A stretch of 64,000 bases of DNA, from positions 1-64,000 of the forward strand of contig CAJURU010000008.1 of assembly GCA_910588845.1 (NCBI GenBank). Direction: 5' to 3'. Every line of letters begins with the position of its first letter. Within the stretch, counting starts at the first letter, position 1. Below the pieces are notes generated by a model. It was not told where the DNA came from. It saw only the letters and a list, made by a program, of their open reading frames with translations, and did not search any database. Below, in pieces: positions 26,387 through 35,280 of this stretch. The position numbers and the translations under genes were made by a program. The stretch is from an uncultured Lachnospiraceae bacterium. Lineage in GTDB: Bacteria > Bacillota > Clostridia > Lachnospirales > Lachnospiraceae.

Positions 26387-27499
26387 TTAATGAGTGATTG
26401 TCAATTCTGTTTCTTTGTCAAACACATGGATTTTCTCAACATCCATTGCCAGTTTCACTGAATCGCCGAGACGAGCAGGCGTCCTGGAATCAACCTTTGC
26501 CGTCATATTGGAACCGTTGATATTATAGTACAACAATACCTCAGAACCAAGCAGCTCATATCCAGTTACCTTAGTGGTGAAAATACTTTCCTTATGTGTC
26601 TCAAGCGCAATCTGGGAATCATCAATATCCTCAGGACGGATACCAAGCACAACTGTCTTGCCATCGTATTTGCCCGCAATCAACTTCTTCGCCTTAGCCG
26701 GAGGAAGTATTACGGAACCCTCGCCAAACTTGAGCGTAACTTTTTCACCCTCAACCTTGCAGACTGCATCCAGGAAATTCATCTGCGGGGAACCGATAAA
26801 TCCTGCTACAAACAAATTATCCGGCTCATTGTACAATTTCTGGGGAGAATCTACCTGCTGGATAATACCATCTTTCAAGACAACGATTCTTGTTCCCAGC
26901 GTCATCGCCTCTACCTGGTCATGTGTTACATAGATAATTGTCGCGCCCAGTCTCTGATGCAGGGAAGCGATCTCTGCACGCATCTGCACACGCAGCTTTG
27001 CATCCAGGTTAGATAAAGGCTCATCCATCAAAAATACTTTCGGCTCACGCACAATCGCACGTCCCATAGCCACACGCTGTCTCTGTCCACCGGACAAAGC
27101 TTTCGGCTTGCGGTCTAACAACTTATCCAAATCAAGAATTTTGGCAGCCTCTTCCACTTTCTTCTTAATCTCTGCCTTAGGAACCTTACGCAGTTTCAAG
27201 CCAAACGCCATATTGTCAAATACGGTCATATGCGGATATAACGCATAATTCTGGAATACCATCGCAATATCCCTGTCCTTGGGTTCCACATCATTCACAA
27301 TCTTTCCGTCAATCGTAAGTTCACCGGAAGAAATCTCCTCAAGTCCCGCTACCATACGCAGTGTTGTGGACTTACCGCATCCAGACGGACCTACAAAAAT
27401 AATAAATTCCTTATCCTCAATCTCGAGATTGAAATCCTTTACTGCTTCAAATCCGTTCGGGTATACTTTACAAATATCTTTTAATGATAAACTTGCCAT
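26387..27499 (-). CDS. msmX: Sugar ABC transporter ATPase, MsmX/UgpC type
   Basis: Shared ATPase that energises several carbohydrate ABC importers. The 370 residues contain Walker A GPSGCGKST (about 38-46), the Q-loop VFQNYALYPHMTV, signature LSGGQRQRVAMGRAI, Walker B VFLMDEPLSNLDAKLR, the H-loop YVTHDQVEAMTLG and a C-terminal TOBE region (LGIRPEDI). No permease or binding-protein genes are nearby, which fits a general multi-transporter ATPase such as MsmX rather than a dedicated one. Confidence 0.92.
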   Translation of the reverse strand: MASLSLKDICKVYPNGFEAVKDFNLEIEDKEFIIFVGPSGCGKSTTLRMVAGLEEISSGELTIDGKIVNDVEPKDRDIAMVFQNYALYPHMTVFDNMAFGLKLRKVPKAEIKKKVEEAAKILDLDKLLDRKPKALSGGQRQRVAMGRAIVREPKVFLMDEPLSNLDAKLRVQMRAEIASLHQRLGATIIYVTHDQVEAMTLGTRIVVLKDGIIQQVDSPQKLYNEPDNLFVAGFIGSPQMNFLDAVCKVEGEKVTLKFGEGSVILPPAKAKKLIAGKYDGKTVVLGIRPEDIDDSQIALETHKESIFTTKVTGYELLGSEVLLYYNINGSNMTAKVDSRTPARLGDSVKLAMDVEKIHVFDKETELTITH

Positions 27500-27598
27500 G
27501 TCGCTGATTACCTCCTATGTTTCTGGCTTGCAGAATTTTATAGATTTATGGTATCAAATTTATCCCTCAAATACCATCTGTATTTTAACAAAAACAGA

Positions 27599-27632
27599 TA
27601 TCTATTCTTGTCAAATCCACCAAGAATAGATA
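27599..27632 (-). terminator. Intrinsic terminator after the YdcZ gene
   Basis: TATCTATTCTTG (27599-27610) pairs perfectly with CAAGAATAGATA (27621-27632); on the minus strand TTTTTG follows after four bases. A second hairpin (27548-27554 with 27571-27577) lies in the leader of the ATPase gene. Confidence 0.7.
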
Positions 27633-27769
27633 CTGATTTTCCACTTCTTCGTCATTTCAACGAAATATTTATATTTTTCTGTACAAATCGCCAATTTTTC
27701 CCTCTGAGTTTTTCGCCTTTCCTAATTTTATCGGCCGTAACATAAAAGGTCTTCCAACTGTTTCGCAAC

Positions 27770-28201
27770 TTATTCCCACTTAAACAGAATAATTCCTCCA
27801 ATACAGATTGCCATTCCCAATACCCTGCGCCACTCAAACGGCTGCTTATCTACGCCAAACATTCCGAAAAGCTCAATAACATACGCCACAATAAGCTGTG
27901 AAACGACAATCAGCATCACCGCTTTTGCCGGCCCCAACGCCGCCATGCTCTTGATTACCGTAAGCGTGATAAACGCACCGATAACGCCGCCCAGCAACAT
28001 GTACTTAGGCTGCATCTCCAAAATCGCTGCAAAACTGCTGCGGTCCGCAAAAAACCAGGCAACCAGGCAGACAACAAGCGCCGAGAACTGTACCCAGCTG
28101 GTGCTGACCCACATGCTGCTTCCCTTCGTCACTTCCGTGTTAAATACTCCCTGGACGCTCATCAATGCTCCTGACAAAAGTGCAATAAAAATTCCAATCA
28201 T
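27770..28201 (-). CDS. YdcZ-family (DMT superfamily) membrane transporter
   Basis: 143 residues with five hydrophobic helices and the YdcZ-type start MIGIFIALLSGALMSVQGVFN, then SWVQFSALVVCLVAWF and GGVIGAFITLTVIKSM. This half-size DMT type works as a dimer; the substrate is unknown. It stands alone between the ATPase gene and a large spacer with a structured repeat. Confidence 0.88.
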   Translation of the reverse strand: MIGIFIALLSGALMSVQGVFNTEVTKGSSMWVSTSWVQFSALVVCLVAWFFADRSSFAAILEMQPKYMLLGGVIGAFITLTVIKSMAALGPAKAVMLIVVSQLIVAYVIELFGMFGVDKQPFEWRRVLGMAICIGGIILFKWE

Positions 28202-28663
28202 GGCTTCCTCCTAAATACATTCTTTCGGTTAGGATAACCATAATTGGAAATAATATACCGTCAATTGCCTGGCTGTGACATGGTATACGATATACTCTTC
28301 GGCATGGATAACATATTACAAAGGGACTGCCGCAATATGCACTCATGGGGATGCCGCACTAACATAAATTACAAGTTATGATACGTTCAAAAGGTTTGCA
28401 TTGCTTCGTAATACAAACAATATGCACAAAAATTATCTTGGGAAGCTAGCTTCCCAGAGTGATTTTTGTGCATTCTGTCTTTGCCGCTAGAGCGGCAAGA
28501 CCTTTTGAACGAGTGAATATATGAGTGCGGCAGCCCCATGAATATAAGCCGTATAATTATATTAATGCGACAGCTCCAAATCCATTCTTTGTAATTTACC
28601 TTAGCGATGCATCGCTTTTTGAACTGAATAATATATCAAATTATAATCGCTGTAACAGTCCCA
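28202..28663. other. Gene-free spacer holding the cloverleaf repeat
   Basis: The 462 bases between the YdcZ gene and argD hold the first cloverleaf element (28344-28540) and a short hairpin AGCGAT-GC-ATCGCT followed by TTTTT (28603-28620). GGGACTG at 28323 and CAGTCCC at 28655 could pair outside everything else. No coding evidence. Confidence 0.6.
28344..28540. repeat. Cloverleaf repeat element, copy 1
   Basis: A 17-bp outer stem with one mismatch (28344-28360 with 28524-28540) encloses a perfect 12-bp stem CGTTCAAAAGGT/ACCTTTTGAACG (28384-28395 with 28500-28511). Inside are three arms. A is GTTTG.ATT/AAT.CAAAC (about 28395-28419). B is ATGCACAAAAAT/ATTTTTGTGCAT (28422-28433 with 28462-28473) capped by the palindrome TGGGAAGCTAGCTTCCCA. 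C is TTGCCGCT/AGCGGCAA (28481-28498). Related copies lie at 35281-35408 and 39042-39231. Confidence 0.85.
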
Positions 28664-29848
28664 CTACAGTATTTTCTTTAAAATTCCAATCATCTCATCC
28701 ACATGCTCTTTTTCAATTACCAGCGGCGGCACAAACCGCAGCACATTGCTGCCTGCCGTGATAACCACAAGTCCCTGTTCCAATGCCCGTTTACTCACTT
28801 CTCCCACCGGGATAGCGAGCTCTAACCCCTGCATCAGCCCTTTTCCCCTTCGCGCAGTAATACAATCATATTCCGCCTGCAATAGCTCAAGCTGCTCTTC
28901 CAGATATGCTCCGATTTCCCTAACATGTTCCGTGAGCCCGCGTTTCTCAAAGAGTTCAAAAACCTTGCTGACCGCGGCGCCTACAAAAGGGTTGCCGCCG
29001 TAAGTGGTGCCATGATCGCCGGGCTTTAAGGACGCCTCCGCCACTTTTTCCGTCATCACAAACGCCCCTACCGGCACGCCGCAGCCCAAAGCTTTGGCGC
29101 AAGTCATAATATCCGGTTTTACATCATAGCCCTGCCAGGCAAACATTTCGCCCGTTCTTCCCATTCCGCACTGAATTTCATCTAAAATCAGCAGAATATC
29201 CCGCTTCTCACAGATTTCTTTCACGCCGCAAAGAAATTCCTGCGTTGCCGGATAAATACCGCCCTCGCCCTGAATGGTCTCCATAATAATAGCGCACGTC
29301 TTATCATTTACCAACGCTTTTACACTATCCAAATCATTGTAATCTGCAAACTTGACAATCCCCGGCAACGGCTCAAACGGCTCGCGGTAATGTGCATTTC
29401 CGGTTACCGCCAACGCCCCCAGACTTCTGCCGTGGAACGAATGATTCATGGCGATAATTTCATGATCCGTGCAGTTGTCTTTCTCATAAGCATATTTCTT
29501 CGCCGTTTTTAATGCGCCCTCAATGGCTTCCGTGCCGCTGTTCGTAAAAAATACGCGGTCAAGGCCCGAGGCCGCGCAGATTTTCCCGGCCGCTTCCATC
29601 GTCGGCTGATTGTAATACAAATTTGACGTGTGCAGGAGCTTGTCAACCTGTAATTTCAATGCCTGATTATACTCCTCATCCCCGTATCCCAATGCCTGCA
29701 CGGCGATCCCCGCCGCAAAATCAAGATATTTCCTTCCTTCTGTATCGTAGAGATACACGCCCTGCCCATGGTCGAACACCACCGGGTAGCGATTATAAGT
29801 ATGTAAAATATGGCTCTCCGCCTGCGCCATTATCTTTTTCTCTTCCAT
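28664..29848 (-). CDS. argD: Acetylornithine aminotransferase
   Basis: PLP enzyme converting N-acetylglutamate semialdehyde to N-acetylornithine. The sequence shows the class III aminotransferase pattern: NSGTEAIEGALKTAKKYAY, HSFHGRSLGALAVTG, LDEIQCGMGRTG and the PLP Lys in TCAKALGCGVPVGAF. About 394 residues. The start at 29848 (MEEKKIMAQ) has AAGGAG 9 bases upstream; the open frame reaches 29899 with no properly spaced site. Last gene of the minus-strand arginine operon. Confidence 0.95.
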   Translation of the reverse strand: MEEKKIMAQAESHILHTYNRYPVVFDHGQGVYLYDTEGRKYLDFAAGIAVQALGYGDEEYNQALKLQVDKLLHTSNLYYNQPTMEAAGKICAASGLDRVFFTNSGTEAIEGALKTAKKYAYEKDNCTDHEIIAMNHSFHGRSLGALAVTGNAHYREPFEPLPGIVKFADYNDLDSVKALVNDKTCAIIMETIQGEGGIYPATQEFLCGVKEICEKRDILLILDEIQCGMGRTGEMFAWQGYDVKPDIMTCAKALGCGVPVGAFVMTEKVAEASLKPGDHGTTYGGNPFVGAAVSKVFELFEKRGLTEHVREIGAYLEEQLELLQAEYDCITARRGKGLMQGLELAIPVGEVSKRALEQGLVVITAGSNVLRFVPPLVIEKEHVDEMIGILKKIL

Positions 29849-29963
29849 TTTACCCTGCTCCTTCTTTTTGCCTGGAACTATCGGTTGATTTTCTTCCATG
29901 CTCCTGGCAACCTTAATTTATTTGGATATATTTGCCTAATTTCTTCTCGTTCCCCCTTACGCC

Positions 29964-30866
29964 CTACTTCGCCTGAGAAAATCGTTCTTCACCATCCCCC
30001 AAGATTGCTGTCCCGATTCCTCTGTTGGTAAATATCTCTAATAGCAGACAGTGAGGAATGCGGCCGTCAAGAATATGTACCCTGGAAACGCCGTCCTCAA
30101 TAGCCTCTATGCAATTATTGAGTTTGGGCAGCATTCCTCCTCCGATATTCCCTCCGCCAATCAGTTCATGCGCTTCCGAAACCGACAATTCCGAAAACAG
30201 GGAAGATTTGTCATCCGGGTCTTTGTACACGCCTTCCACATCTGTGAGAAACGCCAGCTTTTCCGCATTCACCGCCCGGGCAATCGCGCAAGCCGCGTCG
30301 TCGGCGTTGATGTTGTAAGTCTCAAACTCATCATCCAGTCCGATAGGGCAGACAATCGGCAGGAAATCCTTTTCCAGCAAATCATAGAGCACCTTAGCGT
30401 TTACTTCCTTGATATCCCCCACATAACCAATATCCTGCCCCTTAGAATATTTCTTATCCACCTTCAGCAGCCCGCCGTCTTTGCCGCTGATGCCGATCGC
30501 GTTGACGCCCAATCCCTGCACCATCTGTACCAGAGATTTATTCACCCTTCCTAATACCATCTCTGCAATCTCCATAGTCGGCGCGTCCGTTTTGCGCAGC
30601 CCATTGACAAATTCTGGCTCCATACCAATCTTGGCGACCCATTTACTGATTTCCTTGCCGCCGCCGTGAACGATAATTGGCTTAAAACCTACCAGCTTCA
30701 AAAGCGTCACATCCTTAATGACATCCATCTTGAGCTCATCATCTACCATCGCGCTGCCACCATATTTTACAACGATAATCTTGCGGTTAAACCGTTGGAT
30801 ATAAGGCAAGGCCTCTATCAGTACTTCTGCTTTTTGTAATATTTCCTGCATATTTTTTTCTGCCAT
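29964..30866 (-). CDS. argB: Acetylglutamate kinase
   Basis: Phosphorylates N-acetylglutamate. Motifs: IVVKYGGSAM near residue 30, KPIIVHGGGKEIS, and NINADDAACAIARAVNAEKL with LTDVEGV, all typical of the amino-acid kinase fold. About 300 residues from MAEKNMQ, which has GAGG 8 bases upstream. The N-terminal helix before KYGG is of the kind that forms hexamers in arginine-inhibited enzymes, so feedback control by arginine is likely. Between argJ and argD. Confidence 0.96.
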   Translation of the reverse strand: MAEKNMQEILQKAEVLIEALPYIQRFNRKIIVVKYGGSAMVDDELKMDVIKDVTLLKLVGFKPIIVHGGGKEISKWVAKIGMEPEFVNGLRKTDAPTMEIAEMVLGRVNKSLVQMVQGLGVNAIGISGKDGGLLKVDKKYSKGQDIGYVGDIKEVNAKVLYDLLEKDFLPIVCPIGLDDEFETYNINADDAACAIARAVNAEKLAFLTDVEGVYKDPDDKSSLFSELSVSEAHELIGGGNIGGGMLPKLNNCIEAIEDGVSRVHILDGRIPHCLLLEIFTNRGIGTAILGDGEERFSQAK

Positions 30867-30909
30867 TTTTCTATCCTCTTTCTCTATATTTATCCTGTCC
30901 ACATAAATT

Positions 30910-32133
30910 TTAAGACCGGTAATCTGCGTTGATTGTTACATACTCATGCGTAAGATCGCATCCCCAGGCCGCCGCTTCTGCCTCTCCCATCTTCATATCC
31001 ACCAACACAGTTACTTCTTCTTCTGATAAAATCTTTGTCGCTTCTTCCTCGCTGTAGTCCGTGGCAATTCCATCCTTGTAAATCTGAATTTTACCACTCT
31101 TGCTTTCAAAAAACAACTCTATCTTTTCCGGTTCAAACGCCACGCCGGAATAGCCCAAGGCGCATAAAATTCTGCCCCAGTTGGCATCATGCCCATAGAT
31201 GGCGGCTTTTGTCAATGAAGAACATATCACGGACTTGGCAAGCATTTTGGCGTGCTCCTTCGTATCTGCATTTAGCACCTTCGTCTCAAACAACGCGGTT
31301 GCACCCTCGCCGTCTCCCGCCATCTTTTTGGCCAGCGCAGTATTCACAACACGCAGCGCTTCCACGAACTTCTGATAATTCTCATCTTTCTCTGTGATCT
31401 TAGTATTGCCCGCCATACCGTTAGCAAGCAGCAATACCGTATCATTGGTGGAAGTATCGCCATCCACTGAAATCATGTTATAAGTGTCCTTAACATCCTC
31501 ACGCAACGCCTCTTGTAGTAATTCCTTAGATATAGCAAGGTCTGTCGTCACAAAACTGAGCATCGTACACATATTGGGGTGAATCATACCGGAGCCTTTG
31601 CACATACCGCCCAAGGTCACCATTGTTCCTTCCACCTCAAATTCCACTGCCGTCTCTTTATATTTCGTATCAGTCGTCATAATCGCACAAGCCGCTTCCC
31701 TGCCGCTCTCAATCCTGCTGTCAAGTTCCGGCACCATAGCGGCAATACCTGCTTTTAACTTTTCCATGGGAAGCTGCATTCCGATTACCCCGGTAGAGGC
31801 CACCAGTACCTGGTTTGCCGGGATGCCCAGCGTATTTTCCACCGCCTTTGCAGTCTTTTGGCAGTATTCCATTCCTTTCTCCCCCGTACAGGCGTTGGCT
31901 ATGCCGGCATTTACCACGATTGCCCGCGCACAATCCTCCTCTGCAACCAGACGCATATCCCATTTTACCGGGGCGGCTTTTACTACATTGCTCGTAAATG
32001 TTCCAGCAGAAACTGCCTCCCTCCGGCTCACAATCAACGCCATATCTTTTCTGCCCTCGTACTTTATTCCTGCCGCCGTACTTGCCGCTTCAAATCCCTT
32101 GGCCGCGGTCACGCCTCCTGTAATCACTTTCAT
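30910..32133 (-). CDS. argJ: Bifunctional ornithine acetyltransferase / N-acetylglutamate synthase
   Basis: Recycles the acetyl group from acetylornithine to glutamate and, in bifunctional members, makes N-acetylglutamate from acetyl-CoA. The self-cleavage site VASTGVIG lies near residue 180, where the Thr becomes the new N-terminus of the beta chain. Other motifs are GGMCKGSGMIHPNM, SVDGDTSTNDT and YGHDANWGRILCALGYSG. 407 residues is the usual length. Confidence 0.96.
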   Translation of the reverse strand: MKVITGGVTAAKGFEAASTAAGIKYEGRKDMALIVSRREAVSAGTFTSNVVKAAPVKWDMRLVAEEDCARAIVVNAGIANACTGEKGMEYCQKTAKAVENTLGIPANQVLVASTGVIGMQLPMEKLKAGIAAMVPELDSRIESGREAACAIMTTDTKYKETAVEFEVEGTMVTLGGMCKGSGMIHPNMCTMLSFVTTDLAISKELLQEALREDVKDTYNMISVDGDTSTNDTVLLLANGMAGNTKITEKDENYQKFVEALRVVNTALAKKMAGDGEGATALFETKVLNADTKEHAKMLAKSVICSSLTKAAIYGHDANWGRILCALGYSGVAFEPEKIELFFESKSGKIQIYKDGIATDYSEEEATKILSEEEVTVLVDMKMGEAEAAAWGCDLTHEYVTINADYRS

Positions 32134-32153
32134 CCGATTATCCTCCCTGCTTC

Positions 32154-32627
32154 CTATTGGAATGTCGTAATATTCGCATCATTTAATACAAAGTCATAGT
32201 AATTCAAATCTTCCCGGAACGTCCAGCCCACGCTTTTCCAGAAACAATTGCCCACCTCATTTTTCTTAAAAGCAATCAAACATACCTTATTGATATGCTC
32301 CTCCTGCAAAGCGCGCATTGCAAAAACAGCCATCTCCTTGCCAATTCCCCGCTGCCTGTAATCCTCCCTGACACACACATGGTAGAAACAACCGCGTCTC
32401 CCGTCATGACCGCAGAGGATGGCTCCCACAACTTCATCATCTGCCAGGGCAACCACGCTGGTAGTCGGATTCCTTTTCAAAAAACGCTTAATTCCTTCCC
32501 TGGAATCATCCATGCTGCGGATGCCAAAACCCTTAATTGTCTTCCATAGACTATAGACCTTATCATAGTCTTCCTCTTTCATCGCCCGGATGGACACCGA
32601 AGCAATGATTTTATCTTTTAATTCCAT
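32154..32627 (-). CDS. GNAT-family N-acetyltransferase within the arginine operon
   Basis: 157 residues from MELKDKIIASVS, chosen because GGGAGG lies about 8 bases upstream; a longer frame extends into argC. The acetyl-CoA loop is REDYRQRGIGKEM (about 90-102), preceded by GCFYHVCV. The C-terminus has NEVGNCFWKSVGWTF. Its acceptor is unknown. It lies 21 bases before argJ and 80 bases after argC, so it is likely transcribed with them. It could be a short N-acetylglutamate synthase or a regulator-type acetylase; sequence alone does not decide. Confidence 0.85.
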   Translation of the reverse strand: MELKDKIIASVSIRAMKEEDYDKVYSLWKTIKGFGIRSMDDSREGIKRFLKRNPTTSVVALADDEVVGAILCGHDGRRGCFYHVCVREDYRQRGIGKEMAVFAMRALQEEHINKVCLIAFKKNEVGNCFWKSVGWTFREDLNYYDFVLNDANITTFQ

Positions 32628-32706
32628 TCTGCAAGCCTCCCTGCGCCATGCCCGCTGCCGAAACATCCCTTGCGCGCCTTTGGCTTTATCTTTTAAGCTT
32701 CTTACG

Positions 32707-33774
32707 TTATGGGAACATCGGCACAAGCTGTAGACCTTCATATTCCGGAAAGCCGAACAAAAGGTTCATGTTCTGCACTGCCTGTCCCGCCGCTCCTTTT
32801 ACAAGATTATCAATTGCTCCCATCATGATAATTCTTCCGGTGCGCGCATCAATCTGAAAACCAATATCCACAAAATTGCTGCCTTCTACCCACTTTGTCT
32901 CAGGATAAATACCTTTATCCAGCACACGCACAAAGTATTCATCCCGATAATACTTATCGTAAACTGCTTTCACCTGCTCATAGTCTGGATAAGCATAGGA
33001 ACCGTCCGCCTGCTTAATTTTCTTCAGGGAAGCATACTCCGTCGCCAAAATGCCACGGTTCATAGGTACTAAATGCGGCGTAAAATTAATGGTAATCGTC
33101 TCGCCCGCCGCATAGCTTAACTGTTCCTCAATCTCCGGCGTGTGGCGATGCGTAGTCACCCCATATGCTTTCATATTCTCATTGACCTCACAAAACAGAT
33201 TCGGCAGCTTCGCTCCTCTGCCTGCCCCCGAAGTTCCTGACTTAGCGTCCACAATTAAGCTATTCGGTTCAATCAACCCTTCTTTTACCAGAGGGTACGC
33301 CGTCAGAATCGAACATGTCGTGTAGCATCCCGGATTAGCCACCAACCTTGCCTGTTTTACTTTCTCGCGATTGACCTCGCACAAACCGTACACAGCCTCC
33401 TCAATAAAGTGCGGGCTCTTGTGTTCAATCTGATACCATTTCTCATATGTTTTCACATCCTTGATCCGGTAATCTGCGCTTAAATCTATAACTTTGGCGC
33501 TTTGCAGTATATCCTCTGTCAACACGCCTGCCAGAAACCCCTGAGGTGTCGCCGTGAAAATGACGTCTGCCTGTCTCGCAAGCTCTCCGATATTATCGTC
33601 CAGACATGTTTCCTCCACAAGCTGAAACATGTTTCCATACACCTGCGCATATTTTTTATCTATGTAGCTTCGGGAACCGTACCATCTGATTTCTACTTCT
33701 TTATGTGCCAGCAGAAGCCTCGCCAGCTCTGCCCCGGCATACCCGGTAGCTCCGATAATTCCCGCTTTTATCAT
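32707..33774 (-). CDS. argC: N-acetyl-gamma-glutamyl-phosphate reductase
   Basis: NADPH-dependent reduction of acetylglutamyl phosphate. The Rossmann motif GIIGATGYAGAELARLL is at the N-terminus and the catalytic Cys lies in VANPGCYTTCSIL near residue 150. HRHTPEIEEQLS and GSNFVDIGFQID follow. 355 residues. First gene of the minus-strand arginine operon, behind a promoter at 33.86 kb and an ArgR-type box. Confidence 0.96.
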   Translation of the reverse strand: MIKAGIIGATGYAGAELARLLLAHKEVEIRWYGSRSYIDKKYAQVYGNMFQLVEETCLDDNIGELARQADVIFTATPQGFLAGVLTEDILQSAKVIDLSADYRIKDVKTYEKWYQIEHKSPHFIEEAVYGLCEVNREKVKQARLVANPGCYTTCSILTAYPLVKEGLIEPNSLIVDAKSGTSGAGRGAKLPNLFCEVNENMKAYGVTTHRHTPEIEEQLSYAAGETITINFTPHLVPMNRGILATEYASLKKIKQADGSYAYPDYEQVKAVYDKYYRDEYFVRVLDKGIYPETKWVEGSNFVDIGFQIDARTGRIIMMGAIDNLVKGAAGQAVQNMNLLFGFPEYEGLQLVPMFP

Positions 33775-33858
33775 TCTGATTTCCTCACTTTCTTATGTCT
33801 TTTCCTTTTCTCAGCCAACTACTATCTTTTCAGTTGCATGGCCAGCTAACACCTTCTT

Positions 33859-33887
33859 ATATTAGTACAACTTTTTCCATCCGTAAA
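33859..33887 (-). promoter_or_regulatory. Promoter of the argC operon
   Basis: Minus-strand TTTACG (33882-33887), 17-base spacer, TAATAT (33859-33864). Leader about 78 nt before argC. The ArgR-type box lies 18 bases upstream of the -35. Confidence 0.65.
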
Positions 33888-33904
33888 GTCTTTTTTTCAT
33901 TTTT

Positions 33905-33921
33905 TTGTATATTTATACATA
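33905..33921. promoter_or_regulatory. ArgR-type operator (ARG box)
   Basis: TTGTATATTTATACATA is a near-perfect palindrome matching the ARG box pattern (TNTGNATWWWWATNCANA). It lies between the divergent argC and argG promoters. A weaker half-match, TATTTTTATACA, follows at about 33928-33939, and TTGTATATTAG overlaps the argG -10, as expected for paired ArgR sites. ArgR itself is not encoded in the window. Confidence 0.7.
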
Positions 33922-33940
33922 TTTTTTTATTTTTATACAC

Positions 33941-33969
33941 TTGCTATTTCTAAAATAATGTTGTATATT
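33941..33969 (+). promoter_or_regulatory. Promoter of argG
   Basis: TTGCTA (33941-33946), 17-base spacer, TATATT (33964-33969). Leader of about 65 nt. The -10 overlaps a weak ARG-like box. Confidence 0.65.
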
Positions 33970-34042
33970 AGTTAATAGTTCAAAATCCCATGGGTTTTCC
34001 ATGAGGTTGGATAGCAAATAGATAAAAACGGAGGAAAAAGTA

Positions 34043-35257
34043 ATGAAAGAAAAAGTTATCTTAGCTTACTCCGGCGGTCTGGATACTACCGCCATCATTC
34101 CATGGTTAAAGGAAAATTTCGACTATGACGTAGTCTGCTGTTGTATCGACTGCGGACAGGACGAAGAGCTTGACGGCTTAGAAGAACGTGCAAAATTATC
34201 CGGCGCCTCTAAATTGTACATCGAAGACATCACAGACGAGTTTGCAGAGGAGTACATTATTCCCTGTGTACAGGCAGGGGCTGTATACGAGAACAAATAC
34301 CTTTTGGGCACCTCTATGGCCCGTCCCGGCATTGCCAAGCGTCTTGTTGAGATAGCCCGCAAGGAAGGCGCAACCGCTATCTGCCACGGCGCAACCGGCA
34401 AGGGCAACGACCAGATTCGTTTTGAGCTTGGCATCAAAGCCCTGGCTCCCGATTTGAAAATCATTGCAGCATGGAGAAGTGACAAATGGAATATGCAGTC
34501 CCGCGAGGAAGAGATTGCATACTGCAAGGAACACGGCATTGACCTTCCGTTCTCTGCGGACAGCAGCTACAGCCGCGACCGCAACCTATGGCATATCAGC
34601 CATGAAGGGCTGGAACTGGAAGACCCCTCATGCGAACCTAATTACGACCATCTGCTGGTACTCGGCGTTTCCCCACAGAAAGCGCCCGAAGAAGGCGAAT
34701 ATGTAACGATGACGTTTGAGGCCGGCGTGCCTAAAACCATCAATGGCAAAGAAATGAAAGTTGCCGACATCATCCGCGAGCTGAACCGTCTGGGCGGCAA
34801 ACACGGAATCGGCATTATTGATATTGTAGAAAACCGTGTCGTAGGCATGAAATCCCGCGGCGTTTATGAAACGCCTGGCGGAACGATTCTCATGGAAGCA
34901 CAGCAGCAGCTCGAAGAATTGGTGCTTGACCGCGCTACCATGGATGTAAAAAAAGACATGGGCAATAAGATGGCTCAGATTGTTTATGAAGGCAAATGGT
35001 TCACACCGTTGCGTGAAGCTGTACAAGCTTTCGTGACCTCGACGCAGAAATATGTGACAGGGGAAGTGAAGTTTAAACTCTACAAAGGAAACATCATCAA
35101 AGCCGGAACTACCTCTCCCTACTCACTCTACAGCGAATCTCTGGCAAGCTTTACAACCGGCGATTTGTATGACCATCATGACGCAGAGGGCTTTATCACC
35201 CTGTTCGGCCTTCCGTTGAAAGTCCGCGCTATGAAGATGGCTGAATTAGAGAAATAA
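34043..35257 (+). CDS. argG: Argininosuccinate synthase
   Basis: Joins citrulline and aspartate with ATP. The ATP-pyrophosphatase loop AYSGGLDTTAIIPWL is at residues 8-22; GTSMARPGIAKRLVEIA, ICHGATGKGNDQIRFE and SDKWNMQSREEEI follow. 404 residues, typical. GGAGG precedes the ATG. Divergent from the argC operon with shared control region. No argH or ornithine carbamoyltransferase gene is present in the window. Confidence 0.97.
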   Translation: MKEKVILAYSGGLDTTAIIPWLKENFDYDVVCCCIDCGQDEELDGLEERAKLSGASKLYIEDITDEFAEEYIIPCVQAGAVYENKYLLGTSMARPGIAKRLVEIARKEGATAICHGATGKGNDQIRFELGIKALAPDLKIIAAWRSDKWNMQSREEEIAYCKEHGIDLPFSADSSYSRDRNLWHISHEGLELEDPSCEPNYDHLLVLGVSPQKAPEEGEYVTMTFEAGVPKTINGKEMKVADIIRELNRLGGKHGIGIIDIVENRVVGMKSRGVYETPGGTILMEAQQQLEELVLDRATMDVKKDMGNKMAQIVYEGKWFTPLREAVQAFVTSTQKYVTGEVKFKLYKGNIIKAGTTSPYSLYSESLASFTTGDLYDHHDAEGFITLFGLPLKVRAMKMAELEK

Positions 35258-35280
35258 ACATAAATGACAGGACAGAAAAA

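Noticed and set aside
27652..27837. 61-codon minus-strand frame overlapping the end of the YdcZ gene
   Set aside because: It overlaps a known gene in another frame and runs through a terminator; no binding site.
28323..28661. Larger 340-bp transposon bounded by GGGACTG/CAGTCCC
   Set aside because: Seven-base ends are too short to be convincing and are not seen at the other copies.
34123..34539. Minus-strand frames opposite argG
   Set aside because: Mirror frames of a highly conserved gene, without ribosome binding sites.
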